A DNA stretch of 64,000 nucleotides from Syntrophobacter sp963666995. Lineage in GTDB: Bacteria > Desulfobacterota > Syntrophobacteria > Syntrophobacterales > Syntrophobacteraceae. Of this stretch, positions 35,114 through 43,566 are shown piece after piece. Under the pieces are notes generated by a model. It saw only the letters and a program-made list of their open reading frames with translations, was not told where the DNA came from and did not search any database. Each line of letters starts with the position of its first letter. Position 1 is the stretch's first letter. The position numbers and the translations under genes are program-made. The DNA lies in contig OY762941.1 of the NCBI GenBank assembly GCA_963666995.1, forward strand, positions 2,666,001-2,730,000, written 5' to 3'.

Positions 35114-36445
35114 ATGGAACCATCCTCATACCGACAGGTCAACCGGACCGTGATAAACACCCTGGGTTCTCCCGGGAGGTTCTACGTTGCCTGCGCACTT
35201 TTGCTCGGCCTGGGTGTTTTGGCAGGGGCGATCCTGTGGGGCTACCAGATCGATGTCGGGCTGGGAGTCGCCGGGATAAGGCATTCAACGGCATGGGGCG
35301 TTTATCTGGTGAGTTTTGTCTTCTGGGTCGGTATCGCACACTCCGGGACCCTGATTTCCGCCATTCTCTTCCTCTTTCGGGCTTCGTGGCGGACGACCAT
35401 CGCCAGGAGCGCCGAGGCGATGACCGTCTTTGCGGTCATAACGGCCGGGCTTTTCCCACTCATTCATCTGGGGAGGGTATGGGTCGTATACTGGATCCTT
35501 CCTTACCCGAACCAGAGAAACCTCTGGCCCAATTTCCAGTCTCCGCTGGTCTTCGATGTGATTGCCATATCCACCTATCTTACCGTGAGCGCCCTGTTCT
35601 GGTACACCGGGCTCATCCCCGATCTTGCGGCGATCCGGGACAGTTCGACGGGACTGAAGCGCAAGATCTACGGCTTCTTTTCACTGGGCTGGTTGGGGTC
35701 CTCTCTCCAGTGGCGAAACCACACCACGGCATATCTTCTTTTCGCCGCTCTTGCGACCCCCCTGGTCATTTCGGTGCACAGCGTCGTTTCCTGGGATTTT
35801 GCACTCGCCATCGTTCCCGGATGGCACAGCACCATTTTTGCTCCGTATTTCGTGGCCGGAGCGATTCATTCGGGGCTGGCCATGGTCATCACCCTGTTGA
35901 TCCTGGTACGATACTTCTACAAATTCGAAAACCTCATCACCATCGAGGTCTTCGACAATCTCGCCAAAACGATAGTGCTCACCGGCCTTATCGTCGGCTA
36001 TTCCTACGGCGTGGAATTTTTTCTGGCGTGGTACAGCGGCAATCTGGTGGAATGGGACCAGTTTGTGTGGAGATTCACGGGATATTACGCCAGGGAATCC
36101 TGGATGATGGTCCTGTTCAACGCGGTCGTGCCTCTCGCCTTCTTCTTCAAATGGATGAGGACGCACATCGTCCCGCTCATTACGATCTCCATCCTGATCA
36201 ACATCGGGATGTGGTGTGAACGCTACGTCATTATCCTGGCTTCCGCCGCTCATCAATTCGATCCGTCCATGTTTGGGAACTACAGGCCCAGGCTGGACGG
36301 CTGGATCGCTCTTTGTGCATTCTGCCTGTTTCTGTTTCTTTTCCTCCTGTTTGTAAAGTTCCTCCCCTCCATCTCCATGACCGAGGTGAAGGAATCTCTG
36401 CCGCCTCCCATGAGAAAAAGCGAAGGAGGGCCGGGCAATGTTTAG
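35114..36445 (+). CDS. actC: Alternative complex III, NrfD-like membrane subunit ActC
   Basis: A 443-residue integral membrane protein of the NrfD/PsrC family with about ten helices. Landmarks include GVYLVSFVFWVGIAHSGTLI, FPLIHLGRVWVVYWILPYPN and VVSWDFALAIVPGWHSTIFA. In ACIII this subunit holds a quinol-binding site near the Fe-S subunit and may conduct protons. It starts 15 bases after actB; the upstream site is weak. It overlaps actD by eight bases. Confidence 0.92.
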   Translation: MEPSSYRQVNRTVINTLGSPGRFYVACALLLGLGVLAGAILWGYQIDVGLGVAGIRHSTAWGVYLVSFVFWVGIAHSGTLISAILFLFRASWRTTIARSAEAMTVFAVITAGLFPLIHLGRVWVVYWILPYPNQRNLWPNFQSPLVFDVIAISTYLTVSALFWYTGLIPDLAAIRDSSTGLKRKIYGFFSLGWLGSSLQWRNHTTAYLLFAALATPLVISVHSVVSWDFALAIVPGWHSTIFAPYFVAGAIHSGLAMVITLLILVRYFYKFENLITIEVFDNLAKTIVLTGLIVGYSYGVEFFLAWYSGNLVEWDQFVWRFTGYYARESWMMVLFNAVVPLAFFFKWMRTHIVPLITISILINIGMWCERYVIILASAAHQFDPSMFGNYRPRLDGWIALCAFCLFLFLFLLFVKFLPSISMTEVKESLPPPMRKSEGGPGNV

Positions 36446-36974
36446 ATCGCCGAAGGAAGCTTCAGGGCAGCTAAAATTGGTGGGGATCTTCAGCTACTTC
36501 GACGACCTGCTCAGCGCAATCAGGGCGGCAAAAGAAAAGAAACTGCGGATCCGGACGGTTTATTCGCCCACGCCCCATCATGAAATCAGGGAGGCGCTGG
36601 GCTTCGCGGGCTTGAGTTCCGTCAGGGTCTATACCCTGGCCGGAGGAATCCTGGGGGCGCTCAGCGGTGTGGGGCTGACGCTTTACACGTGCGCGCAGTG
36701 GATGTTCGTCGTCAGCGGCAAACCTCCGTTGCCTGCGGTCCCGACCGTCATCGTCGCTTTTGAATTCACCATCCTGCTGGCCGTCCTCTTCACCGTGGCC
36801 GGGCTGCTCATAAACGCGAGGCTGCCCAGGTACAAACTGCCCGGAGAGTACGACCCGCGTTTTTCGGAAGACCATTTCGGGGTGGTCGTGCTCTGTGCCG
36901 AATCCGATCGGAGAAATGTCGAGCAGATCCTGATGGAGTCGGGAGCCGAGGAAATCCATGAAGTCAGAGACTGA
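36438..36974 (+). CDS. actD: Alternative complex III, DUF3341 subunit ActD
   Basis: At 178 residues this is the DUF3341 protein. It has a cytoplasmic N-terminal domain (GIFSYFDDLLSAIRAAKEKK, YSPTPHHEIREALG), two membrane helices around residues 70-95 and 112-135, and a cytoplasmic C-terminal domain. In ACIII ActD is a peripheral/membrane subunit without cofactors. GGAGGG precedes the ATG. Overlaps with actC (8 bases) and actF (17 bases) show tight coupling. Confidence 0.9.
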   Translation: MFRSPKEASGQLKLVGIFSYFDDLLSAIRAAKEKKLRIRTVYSPTPHHEIREALGFAGLSSVRVYTLAGGILGALSGVGLTLYTCAQWMFVVSGKPPLPAVPTVIVAFEFTILLAVLFTVAGLLINARLPRYKLPGEYDPRFSEDHFGVVVLCAESDRRNVEQILMESGAEEIHEVRD

Positions 36975-38217
36975 AATCATCCGGCACATCAGCCAGGCAA
37001 CCCGAATCGGCGGACAAAACCGGCTGGCGGCGATCTTTTTCATATTCGTCCTGACGGGGGTTTGCACGTTTCTTTTCGGTGTCAACAGCTCACAGGCATT
37101 GAGGACCTGGCAGGCTTACCTGGTCAATTTCGTATTCTGGACGGGGCTCGCCTTCGGGACGGTGCTGGTCTCGGCCTGCCTCACCATGACAAAAGCAAGA
37201 TGGGGGCGGCCGATAAAACGCCTTGCCGAGGCCCCGGGCGCATTCCTGCCGGTATCTTTTGCCCTGTTTTGGGTCTTGTATTTCGGCAGGGAGACGATTT
37301 TCCCCTGGCTCCACGAATCTCTGGGCCACAAAGCGGCCTGGCTCAACCTGGGCTTCCTGTTTGCGCGGGACGGAATATGCCTTCTCGTGCTGACGGTCGT
37401 TTCCCTTCTGTTGATTTATCATTCGGTCCGGGGGGATATGCGGGCGACTTCCGCCGGGCTGACGACGCCGCCCGGGGACGAAGGCCTGATCGAAAAAAGC
37501 CGTCACTCCCAGAGCATTCTTGCCCCGGCCTACGCGATCCTCTATGCATTCATTCTTACCCTGATCGCATGGGACCTTATCATGTCTCTGGACCCCGAGT
37601 GGGTCAGCACGCTTTTCGGCGCCTACTATTTCGTCGGAAGTTTCTACACGGGCCTCGCCGCCGTGATGGTCCTGGCGGCGCTCTCCGTCAGGAAGGAAGT
37701 GTTCAGGAAATTCATTCAGCCCAAACAGTTTCACGACCTTGCAAAGCTTATGTTCGCGTTCTGTGTGGTTACGGGCGACTTTTTCTATGCCCAGTTTCTG
37801 GTGATCTGGTACGGGGACCTGCCCGATGAGACGAAGTTCGTTATCTTGAGAGTGCATACGGCTCAATGGCAACCGCTGGCATGGTTCGTCCTGATCGTTT
37901 GCTTTGCCCTGCCGTTTATCGTACTCCTGAGCCGGAAGATCAAAATGAAACCGATTGCCATGATGGTGATCGGTATCGTCATTCTTGCCGGCATGTGGTT
38001 CGAGCGTTTTCTCCTTGTGGTTCCATCCACGTGGAGGGCCGAAACCTTTCCCTTGGGCCCGATCGAGATTCTGATCAGCCTGGGGTTCTTCGGGATCATG
38101 GCGCTGTGCCTTCTCTTCTTCTTTTCGAAGGTCCCGATGCTGCCGGTTTCGGATCCCCTGTTCAGAGAACCGCTGGAGGGTGCTCGAGGCGAGGACTGGG
38201 CCACTTTCTATGAGTGA
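36958..38217 (+). CDS. actF: Alternative complex III, membrane subunit ActF
   Basis: A 419-residue polytopic protein, the second NrfD-like ACIII subunit. It has about ten helices, with SQALRTWQAYLVNFVFWTGL near residue 45, LIAWDLIMSLDPEWVSTLFG, and YAQFLVIWYGDLPDETKFVI. It is thought to form a proton channel rather than a quinol site. GAGGAAATCC precedes the ATG. Its position directly after actD, with actA following, differs from the textbook A-B-C-D-E-F order. Confidence 0.9.
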   Translation: MKSETEIIRHISQATRIGGQNRLAAIFFIFVLTGVCTFLFGVNSSQALRTWQAYLVNFVFWTGLAFGTVLVSACLTMTKARWGRPIKRLAEAPGAFLPVSFALFWVLYFGRETIFPWLHESLGHKAAWLNLGFLFARDGICLLVLTVVSLLLIYHSVRGDMRATSAGLTTPPGDEGLIEKSRHSQSILAPAYAILYAFILTLIAWDLIMSLDPEWVSTLFGAYYFVGSFYTGLAAVMVLAALSVRKEVFRKFIQPKQFHDLAKLMFAFCVVTGDFFYAQFLVIWYGDLPDETKFVILRVHTAQWQPLAWFVLIVCFALPFIVLLSRKIKMKPIAMMVIGIVILAGMWFERFLLVVPSTWRAETFPLGPIEILISLGFFGIMALCLLFFFSKVPMLPVSDPLFREPLEGARGEDWATFYE

Positions 38218-38397
38218 TCTGTAGATATGGAAGGTATTTGGGCTCCTTCTGCCGCGATCGGGTGAAGGAGGATTGGAGAGGGGTGGAGAAGCTCCGGGCG
38301 GTGGCTCGAGAGCGGGTGAACCACTGGAGACCCGAGCGCGATAGCCCATTTGGACTTCGGGTTTTTCACGGATGTGAACGAGCGGCTAAGAGACGAA

Positions 38398-38937
38398 ATG
38401 GCTGAGAACGGCGAAGACAGGACTTATTCCAGAAAGAAGTGGTACGGCTGGTCCGGAGTCGCGGTGCTCCTGATCGGGGTGATGCTGTTTCTGTATTACG
38501 TCTATCCCACCCAGGACATCGGCCCTCAACAGCCCATTTTCTTCAGCCACCGGGTCCATGCCGGCGTAAAGGAGATCAACTGCCGCTTCTGCCATCCGTA
38601 TGTCGACAGGGGGAGGCACGCGGGGCTCCCCACAATGGAAAAATGCTTCTTTTGCCATAAATACATCATTACCGAGCACCCGCAGCTCGTTAAGGAGAAG
38701 CAGCATCTCGAATCCAAGTCGCCCGTTCCGTGGGTGCGGATCTATTACACTCCGGATTTTGTGAAGTTCAAACACCAGCCCCATATCGTCTGGGGAAAGA
38801 TCGATTGTACCGTGTGTCACGGGCCTGTTTCGACAATGGACCGGCTGCGTCCGATCGATTTTCAGATGAAATTTTGTATCGGCTGCCACAAGAAAATGAA
38901 TGCCCAGACTGACTGTTACCTGACGTGTCATCACTGA
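38398..38937 (+). CDS. actA: Alternative complex III, multihaem cytochrome c subunit ActA-like
   Basis: The 179-residue protein has one N-terminal membrane anchor (WYGWSGVAVLLIGVMLFLYY) and a periplasmic domain with four CXXCH haem sites (CRFCH, CFFCH, CTVCH, CIGCH). A fifth, spaced CX3CH (CYLTCH), closes the protein. ActA of ACIII is a pentahaem protein that takes electrons from ActB. Start choice is uncertain: ATG 38398 has only a purine stretch upstream; in-frame GTG 38374 and TTG 38350 would add 8 or 16 residues. About 180 noncoding bases separate it from actF. Confidence 0.85.
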   Translation: MAENGEDRTYSRKKWYGWSGVAVLLIGVMLFLYYVYPTQDIGPQQPIFFSHRVHAGVKEINCRFCHPYVDRGRHAGLPTMEKCFFCHKYIITEHPQLVKEKQHLESKSPVPWVRIYYTPDFVKFKHQPHIVWGKIDCTVCHGPVSTMDRLRPIDFQMKFCIGCHKKMNAQTDCYLTCHH

Positions 38938-38991
38938 GGCGGACCCGAGGCGCTGTTCTACATACACTCGACAATTGCCAACCGGGAAGAG

Positions 38992-40368
38992 GTGCATACA
39001 TTGCGGCATCTAAAATTTGAGCCATATTGGACGATAAAGGCATTTTTCCTGAGTTCCGCGCTCTGGTTCGTGGTGGGGGCCCTCGTCGGATTGAGCGATG
39101 CCACCCATCTCGCCGCTCCGGAACTTCTGCCCGACTATTCGTGGCTGATCTTCAGCAGGCTGCGCCCGGTCCACACCAACACCATGATCTTCGGGTTCAT
39201 CGGATGCGCTCTGCTCGGGGCTTCGCAGTACATTGTCCCCGCGGTCGTCCGAGCCCCGCTTTTCAGCGAAAAAGTCGGCAGGCTCTCGATCTGGACGTGG
39301 AACCTGTCGATCGCGGGGGGAAACCTTTTCCTGCTCCTCGGCTTTTCTCAGGGGAGAGAATATGCCGAATGGATCTGGCCTTTTGACATCGGGATCCTGC
39401 TCGCGTTTGCCCTGATCTTTTACAACTGCCTGCAGACCGTGATACGGCGCAGGGAAAAGATCCTTTATGTGTCCGTCTGGTATATTTTGGCGGGGCTCGT
39501 TTTCACGTGGTTCATCTACTTCTTTGGAAATGCGGTGTGGAACCCGGAAACGGGAGCCATAACGGGACTTCCCGACGCCATTCTTGCGTGGTTTTACGGA
39601 CATGGCGTCGTCGGCCTCTTTCTGACTCCCCTGGCCATTGCCATTGCCTATTACGTCATTCCCAACGTCACGCGGACCCCGCTCTACAGCCACACCCTTT
39701 CTCTCGTGGGTTTCTGGTCCATACTCGTGATCTATACGCACATCGGGACGCATCATATCCTGCAGACCCCCGTTCCGACCTGGCAGAAGGTCCTCGCCAT
39801 ATCGGGCAGCCTGGCCATGTTCATTCCGGTCTCCTCGGTGCTCGTAAACCTGTGGCTCACCATGCGCGGGCGGCTCGGGTACATCCATACGGAGATAGGG
39901 GGCAGGTTCGTGATGGCGGGGCTTGTCTGGTATATCCTGACGTGTACTCAGGGTCCGCTGCAGGCACTGCCCACGGTTCAGAGGGTGACCCACCTGAACA
40001 ACTGGGTGGTCGCCCACGCTCACATGGGGGTCCTCGGGTTTTCGGGGATTATCGGGTTGGGAGGCCTTTATTACATTTTGCCCAGGATCACGGGGAAGCC
40101 CGTGCACAGTGAACGGCTGGCCGACATTCAGTACTGGCTGCTGCTGCTTGGAATGGCCGGCTTCTTTCTGGTTCTTACGGCGGCAGGGCTCGTCCAGGGC
40201 AACAGTTGGTTGAACGGTGAAACCGTGTACAAGGCCCTGCCGAAGATCCACTCCTACATGGTGTTGCGCGCAGCTGTGGGGATTCTTTTTGTCGGAGGGG
40301 CCTTTATCGGGTTGTACAACATCTGGGTGAGTATCTTGGGCGCCGGGACAGGCGGGGATACGCAATGA
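38992..40368 (+). CDS. ccoN: cbb3-type cytochrome c oxidase subunit I
   Basis: A 458-residue haem-copper oxidase subunit with about twelve helices. It has the low-spin haem histidine in RPVHTNTMIFGFIG, the CuB histidine in FYGHGVVGLFLTPLAIAI, the His-His pair in YTHIGTHHILQTPVPTWQK, and the haem histidines in NNWVVAHAHMGVLGF. The wording is that of the C-type (CcoN) family, reducing oxygen with high affinity. Start is GTG 38992 or TTG 39001, both after GAAGAGG. It follows ActA and overlaps ccoO by four bases, tying the oxidase to ACIII. Confidence 0.93.
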   Translation: MHTLRHLKFEPYWTIKAFFLSSALWFVVGALVGLSDATHLAAPELLPDYSWLIFSRLRPVHTNTMIFGFIGCALLGASQYIVPAVVRAPLFSEKVGRLSIWTWNLSIAGGNLFLLLGFSQGREYAEWIWPFDIGILLAFALIFYNCLQTVIRRREKILYVSVWYILAGLVFTWFIYFFGNAVWNPETGAITGLPDAILAWFYGHGVVGLFLTPLAIAIAYYVIPNVTRTPLYSHTLSLVGFWSILVIYTHIGTHHILQTPVPTWQKVLAISGSLAMFIPVSSVLVNLWLTMRGRLGYIHTEIGGRFVMAGLVWYILTCTQGPLQALPTVQRVTHLNNWVVAHAHMGVLGFSGIIGLGGLYYILPRITGKPVHSERLADIQYWLLLLGMAGFFLVLTAAGLVQGNSWLNGETVYKALPKIHSYMVLRAAVGILFVGGAFIGLYNIWVSILGAGTGGDTQ

Positions 40369-41312
40369 AAATGAGTCCAGCCATTGTCATTGTGGGAGGC
40401 ACGATCATTTTCGCCTCTGTTTTGCTCATATACATCATTTTGCCCTGGGTGACGATAAGCGGCGCGCCGTCGGAAATCTATCGCCCCCGAACGGCCGTCG
40501 AAGACGCGGGGCGCAACATTTACGTAAACAATGGGTGTACCTACTGTCATACACAGTTCGTGAGGAATTTCGACTGGGATCTGGGGTCGGAAAGAGTCGC
40601 CCAACCGGGAGACTATATTGCCGAGCAGCCCCATCTGATGGGGACCGAGCGCACCGGCCCCGACCTCTCGCAGGAAGGCGGAGAACATCCCGATGACTGG
40701 CATCTGGCGCACTTCATGAATCCGCGGAACACACGGCCCGAATCCATCATGCCGCGCTGGGATTCTCTCGGAATCGAGAAAATAAAGCTGCTCATCGCCT
40801 ACAAGCAAAGTCTTGGCTTCAAGGCCGCCGACTACCGGGTGGACCGGCAGAAGCGTTGGAAGCAAAAGTCGATAGAAGCATTCGAAGCCGGGCCCGATAA
40901 GAATGTGGAATGGCTGCACTCCATGATTCCCGAACCCTGGACGAAGCTTCCCAATCCGTATCCCACCACCGACGCCGATCTTACGCGCGGGCACCGCATA
41001 TACCAGAGCAATTGCATCGGCTGCCACGGCCCTGTCGGAGACGGAATGGGACCGGCACAGCCTTATCTCTATCCGCCCCCTTTGAATTTCACCGTCCTGA
41101 AAAACAGAGGCATTTCGGGGGGTATCCTGTACTACCAGATCATGAACGGCATCACGGGTACGGCCATGCCGTACTTCAAACGGGAACTGGAATCGGAAAA
41201 AATCTGGGATGTCGGCAATTATGTGGCCGTCTATTTTATCGCTCAAAGCGATGCGGGCGGACCTCCGAGAGGCATTGAAGCCGCCTATGAGGTCCCAGCC
41301 AAGGAGAAATAG
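40365..41312 (+). CDS. ccoO: cbb3 oxidase subunit CcoO fused to a cytochrome c domain
   Basis: This 315-residue protein is longer than a usual CcoO (about 200 residues). Residues 1-150 form the CcoO part: one membrane helix, NIYVNNGCTYCHTQFVRNFD with the haem site, and HFMNPRNTRPESIMPRW with a methionine ligand. Residues 200-315 form a second monohaem domain with YQSNCIGCHGPVGDGMGP and GTAMPYFKRELESEKIWDVG. It probably replaces the separate CcoP by carrying two haems in one chain. The ATG overlaps the ccoN stop. Confidence 0.9.
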   Translation: MKMSPAIVIVGGTIIFASVLLIYIILPWVTISGAPSEIYRPRTAVEDAGRNIYVNNGCTYCHTQFVRNFDWDLGSERVAQPGDYIAEQPHLMGTERTGPDLSQEGGEHPDDWHLAHFMNPRNTRPESIMPRWDSLGIEKIKLLIAYKQSLGFKAADYRVDRQKRWKQKSIEAFEAGPDKNVEWLHSMIPEPWTKLPNPYPTTDADLTRGHRIYQSNCIGCHGPVGDGMGPAQPYLYPPPLNFTVLKNRGISGGILYYQIMNGITGTAMPYFKRELESEKIWDVGNYVAVYFIAQSDAGGPPRGIEAAYEVPAKEK

Positions 41313-41315
41313 GCC

Positions 41316-41585
41316 GTGTATTGCTTTATCTGGGTTGTTCTGGTTGCAATCAGCGTATTGATCGGGCTGGCTGCTTTTATATGGGCTATCCGTACGGGCC
41401 AGTTCTCCGATCAGACGAGGGCCCGATATCTGGCTCTTTCCGAAGACGTTCATCTGCTCCCGGACGTGAATCCGTCCAAATTGACGAAAGAAGTCTATGT
41501 GCTTCTTGTGATTGGGGCCGTAGGTCTGATCGTTCTCATGGCTCCCGTGGCGCTCTCCATCTACCGGGCCGGAGGAGGGGGTTGA
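41316..41585 (+). CDS. CcoS-like oxidase assembly protein with a second helix
   Basis: An 89-residue protein. The first 45 residues (a helix followed by FIWAIRTGQFSDQTRAR) match CcoS, a factor needed for cofactor insertion into cbb3 oxidase. The C-terminal 25 residues form an additional membrane helix not typical of CcoS. GTG start with GGAG upstream, three bases after ccoO. The alternative is an oxidase-specific small subunit. Confidence 0.7.
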   Translation: MYCFIWVVLVAISVLIGLAAFIWAIRTGQFSDQTRARYLALSEDVHLLPDVNPSKLTKEVYVLLVIGAVGLIVLMAPVALSIYRAGGGG

Positions 41586-41589
41586 GGCG

Positions 41590-41871
41590 ATGCGGTTTTT
41601 CACCGTCGTGGACTACCAGTACATGGTTCTGGGATTCTTTCTCGGGGTGGTTTGCCTGATCCTCGCCTGTATGGCATGGGGAAGCTATCCGTTCAGGCAA
41701 AAATCAAAGGACTCGAAGGGACCGGTCGGACCCGAAGAAGCCGAAGCCGGCGGGGAATATGAATCAGGCGTGCCGCCGGCCACGCCGTTCCTGTTCCTGC
41801 TCTATATCGGCATTGCCGTTTGGTCCGTATTTTACATGATCGTAGTCGGGGTGCGCGGAGGAAGCTTCTGA
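41590..41871 (+). CDS. Small two-helix membrane protein of the oxidase operon
   Basis: A 93-residue protein with helices at about 11-31 and 68-88 and a charged loop rich in Lys, Asp and Glu between. I do not recognise a family. It starts four bases after the CcoS-like gene, in line with a role as an accessory oxidase subunit or CcoQ-like stabiliser. Confidence 0.7.
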   Translation: MRFFTVVDYQYMVLGFFLGVVCLILACMAWGSYPFRQKSKDSKGPVGPEEAEAGGEYESGVPPATPFLFLLYIGIAVWSVFYMIVVGVRGGSF

Positions 41872-42003
41872 CGGAATCATCCCGTACCTCGTTTTGTGTC
41901 TTTTGAGGGGAATCGGACGGGCACGCATCGGCCCATTGACGGATCCCGTGCGCAGGCGGGCAAGCCCTTCCAGTCACCGGCTTCATCTTAAGGAAAGCAG
42001 GGC

Positions 42004-42324
42004 ATGGAAAGCTCGGTTGGTAACGACGAAAAAAAGGAAGGTCTCCGAAGCTGGGCCATCGTGTTGGCCATTGCCTTCTCGTTCATTGCCTGGGGCCTGT
42101 TGATCTTTTTTTCGGTCGGTGACAAAGGTGCTCCCAACTGGGACTTCAGTGTCGTTGAGGATATCCCCGGGCAGTCCGTCTACTCGACTCACAGCATTCC
42201 GCCTTTCACTCCGGGCGGGAGCTACGAACCGCAGCCCGGAGAGGCGGTGCCGGGGCAGCATGTCGACGGACCGGAAGGTGATGAGACCCGGGTACTGGGT
42301 CTGGAGCAGAAGGTGAAGCCATGA
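42004..42324 (+). CDS. Small membrane-anchored protein of the oxidase operon
   Basis: A 106-residue protein with one helix (SWAIVLAIAFSFIAWGLLIF) and a periplasmic tail rich in Pro, Gly and Glu containing VYSTHSIPPFTPGGSYEPQP. No family recognised. AAGG lies upstream; its stop overlaps the ActE start by four bases, so it is probably a structural partner of that cytochrome. Confidence 0.7.
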   Translation: MESSVGNDEKKEGLRSWAIVLAIAFSFIAWGLLIFFSVGDKGAPNWDFSVVEDIPGQSVYSTHSIPPFTPGGSYEPQPGEAVPGQHVDGPEGDETRVLGLEQKVKP

Positions 42325-42851
42325 GCTGGAAATGGAGACAGTCCGGGAAACTTCTGAGGTGTTTGGCGGTCCGGAGCCTGTGCGCCGTCTTCCTCGTTCA
42401 GGTGTTTTTCCTCTGGGGCTGCGAGTGGGGCCATATGAAGAAGGATGAAGCCGTCCATACCTACGAAAGGACCCTGCCCGAGATGCCCAGGAAGTCGATT
42501 CCCGTGGGTGGAGGCATTCAGATTCTCAGGGAAGCCAATCCCCTGGAACTGCGGAATCCCGTGCCGGATGGCGTCCAAATGGTGGATCGCGGCCGGGAGA
42601 GATACAGCTTCTACTGTCAGCAATGCCACGGCGTGAAGGCCGATGGGAACGGCACAGTGGGGCAGAGTTTCGCTCCTCTGCCCACGAACCTGAAAGGCCG
42701 AACGGTTCAGGAACAAACCGACGGAGAGCTGTTTTACAAGATCAGCCTTGGATTCAACAGGCATCCTCCCCTGTACTATACCATTACGGAGGAAAACCGA
42801 TGGGCGATCATACGATACCTGCGGTCGATAGCCGATCGACCGGCGGCATGA
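42321..42851 (+). CDS. actE: Monohaem lipoprotein cytochrome c, ActE-like
   Basis: A 176-residue protein with a hydrophobic N-terminus ending in a lipobox-like FLWGC. The monohaem domain is YSFYCQQCHGVKADGNGTVG with downstream methionine/aromatic regions. A preceding LREANPLELRNPVPDGVQMV segment resembles the ActE linker. In ACIII ActE is the lipid-anchored cytochrome that hands electrons to oxidase. Separation from actBCDFA by the oxidase genes shows the two complexes share one transcript. Confidence 0.82.
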   Translation: MSWKWRQSGKLLRCLAVRSLCAVFLVQVFFLWGCEWGHMKKDEAVHTYERTLPEMPRKSIPVGGGIQILREANPLELRNPVPDGVQMVDRGRERYSFYCQQCHGVKADGNGTVGQSFAPLPTNLKGRTVQEQTDGELFYKISLGFNRHPPLYYTITEENRWAIIRYLRSIADRPAA

Positions 42852-42864
42852 AGCGGTGGTGACA

Positions 42865-43566
42865 ATGTTGGAAATGCTTGCTCTGACGGCTATCGGGTTT
42901 GTGGGGAGCCTCCACTGCGTGGGAATGTGCGGTCCCCTCGTTCTTGCCTATTCGCTCCGGCTGAGGCGTCCTTCCCGCGGGACCGATTCGCCGAAAGCCT
43001 TCCTGTGGAAGAAGGGCCTGTCCCATCACCTTGCCTTTCACCTTGGGCGGATCCTCACCTACGGATTTCTGGGCGCATTGGGAGCAGCCCTGTTCAAGGC
43101 CGTGGACCTCTGGTTGCTGCTGCTGAAAATCAGGCCCGGCATGACGCTGGCGGGAGGCGTATTGCTGGTGGCCATGGGCCTTGTGCTCCTCAGGGTCGTA
43201 CCGTTGCCGGGGTTCGTCAGCAGAGCCGCCGCAGCACCCGTATCGCTCCTGAGCGGCCGTTTTCATTTCCTGTTTCAATCGGAGAGCGCCCTGCCCAAAA
43301 TCGGTCTCGGCATGGCGGCGGGGCTGCTTCCCTGCTGTCTTTCCTGGGCCATGGTCCTTTCGGCGGCTTCAACGCTCGATCCCGGACAGGGTTTCCTCTC
43401 CATGGCATTCTTTGGACTGGGGACCGTGCCGGCCCTGTTCCTCGTGGGATTTTCTTCCTCCTACCTTTCCGCCAGAGTGAGACTTCTGGGAGAAAAGGCC
43501 GCCGCCGTATCGGTCATCGTCATGGGTCTGCTGCTCCTTCAAAGGGGAGTAGAAATTCTTGCCTGA
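42865..43566 (+). CDS. SafE/TauE-like membrane protein linked to oxidase biogenesis
   Basis: A 233-residue protein of about six helices with TAIGFVGSLHCVGMCGPLVL, the HCxGMCGP motif of the DsbD_2/SafE-type membrane family common beside cbb3 oxidase genes. It likely handles copper or thiols during oxidase assembly. Start: ATG 42865, or GTG 42856 three codons earlier. Its stop overlaps the ccoI start by eight bases. Confidence 0.8.
   Translation: MLEMLALTAIGFVGSLHCVGMCGPLVLAYSLRLRRPSRGTDSPKAFLWKKGLSHHLAFHLGRILTYGFLGALGAALFKAVDLWLLLLKIRPGMTLAGGVLLVAMGLVLLRVVPLPGFVSRAAAAPVSLLSGRFHFLFQSESALPKIGLGMAAGLLPCCLSWAMVLSAASTLDPGQGFLSMAFFGLGTVPALFLVGFSSSYLSARVRLLGEKAAAVSVIVMGLLLLQRGVEILA

Noticed and set aside
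34924..36219. A 431-codon rightward frame overlapping actB and actC
   Set aside because: Out of frame with two strongly conserved genes; sequence is arginine-rich shadow translation.
37090..38349. A 419-codon open frame antisense to actF
   Set aside because: Antisense to a well-supported membrane protein gene and without protein-like composition.
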